The notes under the pieces were generated by a model. That model made no database searches. It was not told the DNA's origin and worked only from the letters and a program-made list of their open reading frames with translations. 64,000 nt of DNA from an uncultured Veillonella sp. (GTDB taxonomy: Bacteria > Bacillota > Negativicutes > Veillonellales > Veillonellaceae): contig URPV01000001.1 in assembly GCA_900549805.1 (NCBI GenBank), forward strand, positions 1 to 64,000. The letters run 5' to 3'. Position numbers and translations under genes: made by a program. The number at the start of each line of letters is the position of its first letter. Within the stretch, counting starts at the first letter, position 1. Positions 44,393 to 50,897 of the stretch are shown one piece after another.

Positions 44393-45109
44393 ATGAAAAA
44401 ATCCATTATTGCTTGCTTGGCGGTCGCTACATGCAGCTTGGGATTGGGTGCTCAAACACCAGCTTTGGCTGCTGATTATGGGCGCATTACCGTGGAGGGT
44501 CATGCGGAGACTACCTATGTAGCCAATCAATCCATGGTGGTTGCCACAGTAGAAACTAAGGGGACTAGTATACAAGCGGCTAAGGCTAGTAATGACAGCC
44601 AATTTATGGCCTTTCGTCAGTCCTTAAGAGACCTGGCTATTCCTGATAAGGACCTTCGCACTAGCGATTACCAAAGCTATGATGAAGACTATTATCCAAC
44701 TAAGGATAGTGATGTGAAGGCAACCCGCTATGTAGTGTCTAACACCCTCAAGGTGACTCTCAATGATACCAGTAAGATAGCCGCTGTTTTGGATGCTGCA
44801 GCTAAGGCTGGTATTACGGATGTACGCTTGACCAAGTTGGACCTCAACCCAGCAGATAAGGAAGCCCAAAAGAATGACCTCATGGTCAAGGCAGCCAAGG
44901 ATGCCCGTAAAAAAGCGGATGCCCTAGCAGCTGCTTTGGGGACTCGCGTTGTAGGCGTAGCCTCTTTAGATGTGGATGGTGATGGCTATCGCCCTTATTA
45001 CGGGGCCCGTCTCATGATGGCTAAGGAAGCTAACAGTGTAGCGCCTGTTATTGAAAACGGTGAAGATACGGCTACTATGAATGTGAGTGTCGTCTTCAAG
45101 GTTAAGTAG
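44393..45109 (+). CDS. Exported SIMPL-domain (DUF541) protein
   Basis: A 238-residue periplasmic protein. The signal peptide covers residues 1-27 (ending ALA-AD). The SIMPL domain follows with ITVEGHAETTYVANQSMVVATVET, a central KATRYVVSNTLKVTLNDTSKI and the end TATMNVSVVFKVK. Related proteins (YggE, BP26) form ring-like periplasmic oligomers and are linked to oxidative stress, but the activity is unknown. AAAGGAG precedes the ATG. Confidence 0.9.
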   Translation: MKKSIIACLAVATCSLGLGAQTPALAADYGRITVEGHAETTYVANQSMVVATVETKGTSIQAAKASNDSQFMAFRQSLRDLAIPDKDLRTSDYQSYDEDYYPTKDSDVKATRYVVSNTLKVTLNDTSKIAAVLDAAAKAGITDVRLTKLDLNPADKEAQKNDLMVKAAKDARKKADALAAALGTRVVGVASLDVDGDGYRPYYGARLMMAKEANSVAPVIENGEDTATMNVSVVFKVK

Positions 45110-45235
45110 GCTTTCAATCGAAGTTAGCTGGGACCTTTTAGGGAGGCTTTCCGTTAGACTCTTAGGGCGATACCTATCTGCTTACCGGCTATACTTATCT
45201 GTTTACCTATGACTTATTAAATATAAGGAGATCCT

Positions 45236-45589
45236 ATGTTATTTGTAGAATATCCTAAGTGTACGACCTGTAAGAAGGCCAAGAAATTCCTTGACGATCA
45301 CGGTATTTCCTATACGGACCGAGATATTAAGAGTGAAAATCCCACAGCCGAGGAAATTGCAGCTTGGTACCCTCAATCGGGTAAGAAGCTAGAACGCTTC
45401 TTCAACACCTCAGGGTTGGTGTACCGGAATAATAATTATAAAGACCTATTGCCAACCCTGTCCGATGATGAAAAATTGGCTCTCTTGGCGACAGACGGTA
45501 TGTTGGTAAAGCGACCTATCCTGGTGACCGATACAGTGGTCCTGGTAGGCTTTAAAGAGGATGAATGGAGAGCGGCTTTAGGCTTGTAA
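45236..45589 (+). CDS. ArsC/Spx-family thioredoxin-fold protein
   Basis: A 117-residue arsenate reductase-like protein. The N-terminus is LFVEYPKCTTCKKAKKFLDDHG, giving a C-x-x-C at residues 9-12, and the later KRPILVTDTVVLVGFKEDEW segment carries the Arg-Pro pair of the family. It is closest to the YffB/YusI branch and not to Spx itself, since the RNA polymerase-binding features are not evident. True arsenate reductase activity is unproven. ATAAGGAG precedes the ATG. Confidence 0.88.
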   Translation: MLFVEYPKCTTCKKAKKFLDDHGISYTDRDIKSENPTAEEIAAWYPQSGKKLERFFNTSGLVYRNNNYKDLLPTLSDDEKLALLATDGMLVKRPILVTDTVVLVGFKEDEWRAALGL

Positions 45590-45655
45590 GTCTAAGGTTA
45601 GAGGCTGCTACTAAGGGTGGCTGTGGTATAATAAACAGGCTTGGGAGCATGTGTG

Positions 45656-46141
45656 ATGAAAGAAGTACTAGGGCAGTCATCCCTTTTAGGGGATGAAGAC
45701 CAGCTACAATTGGATAAGCACTTGAGTTTCTCTCTCTATGTGACAGCCAAGCGCATGATTGCTGCCTATCGACCCTTCTTGGACAAGCTGGACTTAACCT
45801 ATACTCAGTATTTGGTCATGACGGTCCTGTGGGACCATTCAGAAGGATTGTCGGTCAGTCAATTGGGTCAGCTCTTACACCTGGATTCAGGGACCTTAAC
45901 CCCTCTCTTAAAGAAGCTGGAGTACAAGTATTTCATCGAAAGAGAAAAAAATTATTTGGATGAACGCTTGGTTTTGATTCGCCCTACTGAAGAAGGTTGG
46001 GCCATCAAGGAAGAGGCTGCTGCCGCGCCGATGACCATCCTGGCCGGGATTGAGTCCTTTCCTCCCCAAGAACAGGCGGACCTTAAACGCCTGCTCCATA
46101 AGTTACATACGTGTTTAGAAACATTTGATAAGAAATCATAA
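45656..46141 (+). CDS. MarR-family regulator, OhrR-like without the sensing cysteine
   Basis: A 161-residue winged-helix regulator. The body matches OhrR closely (AYRPFLDKLDLTYTQYLVMTVLWDH, QLGQLLHLDSGTLTPLLKKLE, then the wing YLDERLVLIRPTEEG). In OhrR the peroxide-sensing Cys sits in an N-terminal LCFxLY motif; here it reads LSFSLY with Ser24, and the only Cys is near the C-terminus. It should therefore not sense organic peroxide in the usual way. ATG 45656 follows GGGAG. A TATAAT box lies about 30 bases upstream. It precedes an exported protein and a CMD-family gene and may control them. Confidence 0.88.
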   Translation: MKEVLGQSSLLGDEDQLQLDKHLSFSLYVTAKRMIAAYRPFLDKLDLTYTQYLVMTVLWDHSEGLSVSQLGQLLHLDSGTLTPLLKKLEYKYFIEREKNYLDERLVLIRPTEEGWAIKEEAAAAPMTILAGIESFPPQEQADLKRLLHKLHTCLETFDKKS

Positions 46142-46169
46142 GATCTATTTGAGATCTCTAGGAGGATGT

Positions 46170-46568
46170 ATGAAAAAGTTAGTCTTGGCACTCGCTATTG
46201 CTAGTATGATGTCCCTTCCTGTGGTAGGTGCTACCAACTATTGGAATGGAGATGCTAATTATCCTGAAATCACTAATACAGAAGCTTACTTACCTCATAA
46301 TGCAGGACAAAGCTACTACTTTGACCAAGGATCCCTCTTCAAGGGCATCGACAGCAGTCGCAACTTTGTCTTTGGCTTGAATGTGGTAACTATGTATAAC
46401 AACCAATACGGTAGCCCTAGCCTTTATAAATACGTTGTTATTCCAGGGATGAACATCGTATGCCGTTATGACGCTGCTGATAAGCCTCATCAAATCGATG
46501 TGTCTAGCCCAGAATGGCCTATTTTCTTGCAAGCATGGAAATTGGCTTACGGTGTAGACTTCCATTAA
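46170..46568 (+). CDS. Small exported protein of unknown function
   Basis: A 132-residue protein with a signal peptide (residues 1-20, ending VVG-AT). The mature part is rich in Tyr, Asn and Pro and looks beta-structured (NFVFGLNVVTMYNNQYG, then YKYVVIPGMNIVCRYD). It has one cysteine. It resembles the aromatic-rich secreted protein at 413-799 in style, though I cannot show homology by eye. It follows the regulator gene by 28 bases with AGGAGG and is followed closely by the CMD gene, so the three probably form an operon. Confidence 0.65.
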   Translation: MKKLVLALAIASMMSLPVVGATNYWNGDANYPEITNTEAYLPHNAGQSYYFDQGSLFKGIDSSRNFVFGLNVVTMYNNQYGSPSLYKYVVIPGMNIVCRYDAADKPHQIDVSSPEWPIFLQAWKLAYGVDFH

Positions 46569-46605
46569 TATGTACCCACTTATATGATACCTAGGGAGGA
46601 TAGCC

Positions 46606-47382
46606 ATGAAGAAAACTGAGTTTGCCGCAGCCTATCGGGATAAGATGTTCCCGGACTTCGTTTCTCCTTCTTCCCGCAAGGACCCAGAGTTAGATGATAT
46701 TTTCGTTAACTTTGCCTTTGATGAGGTCATTCGAGAAGAGGGTAAGAACATTTCTGCCCATGACCGACTCTTAGCTATTTTAGCTTCCTTGGTAGGGGCT
46801 AAGGGCTTGGAGGAGTTTGAACTCCTTCTGCCAGGAGCCCTCAACATAGGTATCGAACCGCATGAAATCAGAGAGCTAGTCTACCAGGCTGTCCCTTATG
46901 TGGGTATCGGTGTTGTACGGGGTTACTTGCGGGTTATGAACCGGGCCTTTGATATTAAGGGGATCCGCCTCATTGATGATAGGATGGGGACAGTCACCAC
47001 AGATAATCGGTTAGAAAAAGGTCGGGAGGTTCAAGTAGCCATCTTTGGCCCTCAGATGGAGGATTTTTACAAGTCTGGCCCTGAGGAAACCCGCCATATT
47101 AGGCGGTGGTTGGCTTCTAATTGTTTTGGGGACTACTATACCCGCAAGGGCCTTAGTCTACGTAATCGGGAGCTGATCACCTTCTGTTTCCTCATGGGAC
47201 TTGGTTGGGCTAGTAAGCAGTTAGTAGCCCATGTGAAGGGTAATTTACATATGGGCATGGATAAGACCTATCTCATTAGCGTGGTCACTCAGTGCCTGCC
47301 TTATATCGGCTATCCTCGAGCCCTGCAGGCCTTGGATGCCATTGATATAGGAGTGAAAGAATTTGAAGGGGATACTAAATAA
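46606..47382 (+). CDS. Carboxymuconolactone decarboxylase (CMD)-family protein with two domains
   Basis: A 258-residue protein with two CMD-like helical repeats: about 30-115 (HDRLLAILASLVGAKGLEEFELLLPGALN, then EIRELVYQAVPYVG) and about 165-250 (RNRELITFCFLMGLG, then YLISVVTQCLPYIGYPRALQAL). The C-x-x-C-x3-H redox site of AhpD-type members is absent, so peroxidase activity is not expected. The family includes decarboxylases and proteins of unknown role. It sits last in a probable operon with the OhrR-like regulator. Confidence 0.82.
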   Translation: MKKTEFAAAYRDKMFPDFVSPSSRKDPELDDIFVNFAFDEVIREEGKNISAHDRLLAILASLVGAKGLEEFELLLPGALNIGIEPHEIRELVYQAVPYVGIGVVRGYLRVMNRAFDIKGIRLIDDRMGTVTTDNRLEKGREVQVAIFGPQMEDFYKSGPEETRHIRRWLASNCFGDYYTRKGLSLRNRELITFCFLMGLGWASKQLVAHVKGNLHMGMDKTYLISVVTQCLPYIGYPRALQALDAIDIGVKEFEGDTK

Positions 47383-47453
47383 GAGGGCAAGTAAAGCCTA
47401 TCTAGTAGTATTAGTCTATAAATAGTTTATAATACATCCTTTGTTGTATGGAT

Positions 47454-47486
47454 AAGGAAAGCCCTAGGGGCTTTCCTTATTTTATT
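47454..47486 (+). terminator. Terminator after the CMD gene
   Basis: AAGGAAAGCCC pairs with GGGCTTTCCTT through a tight TA loop, then a T-rich tail. Confidence 0.88.
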
Positions 47487-47496
47487 AGTCCATAGC

Positions 47497-47525
47497 TTGT
47501 CTTGTATGAGGGCCTATAGTATAAT
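47497..47525 (+). promoter_or_regulatory. Promoter of the SRP RNA gene
   Basis: TTGTCT, a 17-base spacer and TATAAT, about 12 bases before the RNA. Confidence 0.75.
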
Positions 47526-47536
47526 TAAATCGCTAG

Positions 47537-47680
47537 CCTAGTATTGGATTAAGGCAGTTCCTTGGGCCCGTGCAATGGGAGCCTGTGAACCGTGTCAGGA
47601 CCGAGAGGTAGCAGCACTAAGCGGTAACTTTCATGTGCCATGGGGAACCCGGGGGGCTGTCTTAATCGAGTGCTAGGTGC
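47537..47680 (+). ncRNA. ffs: Signal recognition particle RNA (small bacterial type)
   Basis: The conserved apical domain is clear: GTGAACC, GTCAGGACC, a GAGA tetraloop, GGTAGCAGCAC and TAAGCGG, which binds Ffh. The flanks pair over a long distance (GGATTAAGGCAG with CTGTCTTAATC, and an outer CCTAG with CTAGG). I see no Alu domain of the Bacillus type, so this is the shorter form. Boundaries come from the pairing and are approximate. It lies just before dnaX. Confidence 0.92.
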
Positions 47681-47682
47681 AA

Positions 47683-47708
47683 AAGCAGCGAGGGCTGCTT
47701 TTTTTTAT
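47683..47708 (+). terminator. Terminator of the SRP RNA
   Basis: AAGCAGC pairs with GCTGCTT around GAGG, followed by a run of T. Confidence 0.88.
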
Positions 47709-47738
47709 AGGTAAATTTCTTGGAAGGGAGGGTTGACT

Positions 47739-49676
47739 ATGGCCTATTTAGCCTTATACCGCAAATATAGACCTAAAGTTTTTGCTGATGTGGTGGGGCA
47801 AAAGCAGGTGTCAGAAACCCTAGTGAGGGCTATTGAGAGTGATAAGGTTGCCCATGCCTATCTCTTTGCTGGTCCTCGAGGAACGGGTAAGACCTCCATG
47901 GCTAAGATTTTTGCCCGATCTATCAACTGTGCGGAGGGGCCGACGGCGACCCCTTGTGGACAGTGTACGGCCTGTAAGCAGATTCTTGCGGGTCAGTCTA
48001 TGGATGTTTTGGAAATCGATGCGGCATCCAATCGAGGGATTGATGAGATTCGTGCCCTTCGGGAAAATGTTAAATTCATGCCTGTAGAAGGGCGGAAAAA
48101 GATCTTCATTATCGACGAAGCCCACATGTTGACTACTGAAGCTTGGAATGCCCTACTCAAGACCATTGAGGAGCCACCAGCTCATGTCATGTTTATATTT
48201 GCTACGACAGAGGCAGAAAAGCTGCCCGTTACCATCCTGTCTCGTTGCCAACGCTATACATTTCGTCGAATTACGGCCGATGATATTGTGGGACGCCTCC
48301 AATACGTAGCGAGCCAAGAAGGGTTTGAGTTGGATCCTAAGGCCGCTCGTCTTATCGCCATCCATGCAGATGGTGGGATGCGGGATGCCCTGTCTATTTT
48401 AGACCAGTGTGCAGGTATGGCCGGAGGACTTATAGATACGGAGCTTGTAGAAAACCTTATAGGCTTGGTCTCTAAGGAATGGGTCATGGACCTCTTAGAT
48501 CGCATTCATAAGGGAGATGGAGCTGGCATTTTAAGTGCTATTTCTCAAGCTTTAGTAGAAGGCCGTGATCCCCTTCAGATTCTAGATGCCCTCATACGAC
48601 ATGTTAGAGCCCTCCTCATTGGCAAGGTTGCCCCTGAAGAAGAGGAACTGGCCCTCTACGATACGGTTAAGGAGGCTTTCTTAGCGCAAAGCCAGGCCTT
48701 TTCCGTGGCGGATATTAACCGCTATGTTCACCAATTCCAAAGTATCCAGGGGGATGCTAAGGGGGTAGATAACCCGCGGACCATTGTAGAGATGGGCCTC
48801 TTAGTTATGTGTGCAGAAAGCGGATCTGTTGAACGTGATTTGGAAAGCCGTATAGCTAGCTTGGAGGCTCGTGAGAGCCGTCAAGAGGAAGCTATCTTGA
48901 ATCGCTTGACCAAGTTGGAGGCTGGAGGAGGTCGGGAATCAGCAAGGCCTAGTCAGGCTCCTTCTTATGGAGACCAGATTTCCTATTCTATGCCGGATGA
49001 AGAGTTTCCTGAGCCCTCTATGCCAGAGCCTAGTCAGCAGGAGGAAAGAGGGTCTAGCTCACTGGGTCAGAGCCCTCTTCCTAAGGTTAGCCCCCTCCCT
49101 AAGGTTAAACCTCTTCCTAAGCCAGGCGCTAGTCAAGGGTCTTCTCCTCAAAGCACACCATCTATACCAGCTGGTGCCCCTGTGACCATTGGTCAGGGCA
49201 TAGTAGATGCTGCTCAATACAGGACCATTCAGGGGAATGTGATAAACTATTTAAAGAGCCATCAGCGTTCCCTCTTGGCAACGGTCCTTAACCAGTCCCA
49301 ACTAATCTATGTGGACGCCTCTAAGGTGGTCTTTGTGGTTAAGTCTGCCCTTAATTACAGCATGCTAACCAATGCGGCTCACGCCAAGGATATTGGAGAG
49401 GCTTGCTATGCCTTTTTAGGTCACGCAGTAGCGGTTGAAGCGGTCAAGGCCAACTCTCCGCAAGCCGCTGAATACAAGGCAGCAGTCCAGAAGGGGGCCG
49501 TGCCTAGTCAGGAAGCTTCAGGGAATGCCATCAAGGGGGATCCTGAAGCCGGGGAGACCGGTGGGCATAAGTGGGATCCAGCTAATATGAGTCCCCAAGA
49601 GGCCGGCAATCCTATGATTAAGGAAACCCTGTCCAAACTTTCAGAAGAGTATGATATTTACGTTGAAGATAAATAA
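47739..49676 (+). CDS. dnaX: DNA polymerase III subunit gamma/tau
   Basis: The clamp-loader ATPase of the replisome. The 645-residue protein has Walker A GPRGTGKTS near residue 45, four zinc cysteines (CAEGPTATPCGQCTAC), Walker B IIDEAHML, and the sensor 1 FATTEAEKLPVTILSRCQ. Domain III follows to about 370, then a Glu-rich and a Pro/Ser-rich linker (about 380-490) and a tau-type C-terminal domain. I see no canonical A-rich slippery site for a gamma product. GGAAGGGAGG precedes ATG 47739. Confidence 0.96.
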   Translation: MAYLALYRKYRPKVFADVVGQKQVSETLVRAIESDKVAHAYLFAGPRGTGKTSMAKIFARSINCAEGPTATPCGQCTACKQILAGQSMDVLEIDAASNRGIDEIRALRENVKFMPVEGRKKIFIIDEAHMLTTEAWNALLKTIEEPPAHVMFIFATTEAEKLPVTILSRCQRYTFRRITADDIVGRLQYVASQEGFELDPKAARLIAIHADGGMRDALSILDQCAGMAGGLIDTELVENLIGLVSKEWVMDLLDRIHKGDGAGILSAISQALVEGRDPLQILDALIRHVRALLIGKVAPEEEELALYDTVKEAFLAQSQAFSVADINRYVHQFQSIQGDAKGVDNPRTIVEMGLLVMCAESGSVERDLESRIASLEARESRQEEAILNRLTKLEAGGGRESARPSQAPSYGDQISYSMPDEEFPEPSMPEPSQQEERGSSSLGQSPLPKVSPLPKVKPLPKPGASQGSSPQSTPSIPAGAPVTIGQGIVDAAQYRTIQGNVINYLKSHQRSLLATVLNQSQLIYVDASKVVFVVKSALNYSMLTNAAHAKDIGEACYAFLGHAVAVEAVKANSPQAAEYKAAVQKGAVPSQEASGNAIKGDPEAGETGGHKWDPANMSPQEAGNPMIKETLSKLSEEYDIYVEDK

Positions 49677-49687
49677 GGAGAAAGAAT

Positions 49688-50014
49688 ATGTTCGGTAAAA
49701 TGGGTCAAATGCAAGGCATGATGAAGAAAGTTCAAAAGATGCAAGCAGACATGAAAAAGATGCAAGAAGAGTTGAAAACACGAACTGTAGAAGCTTCTGT
49801 GGGAGGCGGTGCCGTAACGGTTGTCATGAATGGTGAAAAGTTCATCGAATCTATCAAGATTAACCCTTCTGCTGTAGATCCTGAAGAAGTGGATATGTTG
49901 GAAGATTTGGTAAAGGCTGCTGTTAACGAAGCAGGCGCTAAGGTAGATGACCTTCTCTCCCAAGAAATGGGCAAGGTAACAGGTGGTCTTAACTTGCCAA
50001 CAGGTTTGTTCTAA
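49688..50014 (+). CDS. ybaB: YbaB/EbfC nucleoid-associated protein
   Basis: A 108-residue DNA-binding protein with the family layout: an N-terminal Met/Lys/Gln-rich helix (GMMKKVQKMQADMKKMQEE), a beta-sheet core VVMNGEKFIESIKI and a C-terminal LVKAAVNEA helix. The dnaX-ybaB-recR order is widely conserved. AAGGAG precedes the ATG, 11 bases after dnaX. Confidence 0.95.
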   Translation: MFGKMGQMQGMMKKVQKMQADMKKMQEELKTRTVEASVGGGAVTVVMNGEKFIESIKINPSAVDPEEVDMLEDLVKAAVNEAGAKVDDLLSQEMGKVTGGLNLPTGLF

Positions 50015-50015
50015 G

Positions 50016-50615
50016 ATGTCTGCCAATGCTTTAGAACGGCTGGTTGAACAACTACGGCGCCTACCGGGTATCGGGTCCAAGTCGGCTCGTCGACTGGCCT
50101 ATCACCTGGTGGAAATGGACCAAGAAAATGTAGATCAACTGGTCAATACTATCGTAGAAGCTAAGGGAGCTACCCACCATTGTTCCATTTGCTTTAATCT
50201 ATCTAGCCAAGACCCTTGTGAATTTTGCTCTAATCCTCAACGGGATCAAAAGACCATTATGGTGGTAGAATCCTCCCGGGATGTCATGGCCATTGAACGA
50301 TCTGGCGACTATCGGGGCCTGTATCACGTCCTAGAAGGGGCTCTTTCCCCTATGGAAGGGATTGGGGTAGAAGATATTCGCATCAAGGAATTGGTAGCTC
50401 GCTTGCATGACGGGGTGGTACAAGAGGTCATTTTGGCTACGGATCCGGATGTGGAAGGAGAGGCAACAGCCCTTTATATTTCTCGTCTCTTACAAGGATC
50501 TGGTATCAAGGTAACCCGCATTGCTCGAGGCGTACCTGTCGGCGGTGATATTGAATACGCCGATGAATTAACTCTTGGCGGTGCTGTTAATAACCGTCAA
50601 GAGATGAAAGGTTAG
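50016..50615 (+). CDS. recR: Recombination protein RecR
   Basis: Works with RecF and RecO to load RecA at gaps. The 199-residue protein has a helix-hairpin-helix (LPGIGSKSARRLAYHL), a zinc finger (C-x2-C then C-x2-C in HHCSICFNLSSQDPCEFC) and a Toprim domain (MVVESSRDVMAIE, ATDPDVEGEATALYI). The C-terminus GVPVGGDIEYADELTLGGA is canonical. It starts one base after the ybaB stop. Confidence 0.96.
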   Translation: MSANALERLVEQLRRLPGIGSKSARRLAYHLVEMDQENVDQLVNTIVEAKGATHHCSICFNLSSQDPCEFCSNPQRDQKTIMVVESSRDVMAIERSGDYRGLYHVLEGALSPMEGIGVEDIRIKELVARLHDGVVQEVILATDPDVEGEATALYISRLLQGSGIKVTRIARGVPVGGDIEYADELTLGGAVNNRQEMKG

Positions 50616-50616
50616 T

Positions 50617-50877
50617 ATGGAACAAGTAGTCTCTCAAATCATGGCCCATCCAGTAGCTTCTGTGGCTATTACAGTGGTAGCTATTGTCATTGCTTTTAAG
50701 ATGGCCTTTTATACCATAAAAAGAGTCGTTCTTAATGCCCTTATGGGGGCAGCTGTTTACTTAGCAGCCACACAGGTCCTCCATGTCCAATTGGATCCTG
50801 GCCTTTGGGTATGGGGGCTAACCATTCTCTTTGGCCCTATTCCTATGGCCATCCTGACAGGTTGGCATATTCTCTAA
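50617..50877 (+). CDS. bofA: BofA-family membrane protein
   Basis: An 86-residue protein with about three hydrophobic segments. The core NALMGAAVYLAATQVLHVQLDPGLWVWGLTILFGPIPMAIL matches the pattern of the pro-sigma-K processing inhibitor BofA, which in Bacillus restrains the SpoIVFB protease and also lies close to recR. The sequence therefore marks a sporulation-lineage gene in what may be a non-sporulating host. The start immediately follows the recR stop, and the end overlaps the ATG region of downstream sequence by an AATGA. Confidence 0.82.
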   Translation: MEQVVSQIMAHPVASVAITVVAIVIAFKMAFYTIKRVVLNALMGAAVYLAATQVLHVQLDPGLWVWGLTILFGPIPMAILTGWHIL

Positions 50878-50897
50878 TGAAAGCTGGAGGCGATACT

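Noticed and set aside
47739..49676. Programmed frameshift in dnaX giving a gamma product
   Set aside because: I found only a short A-run near 48093, far too early, and no A AAA AAG heptamer with a following stem near the domain III boundary.
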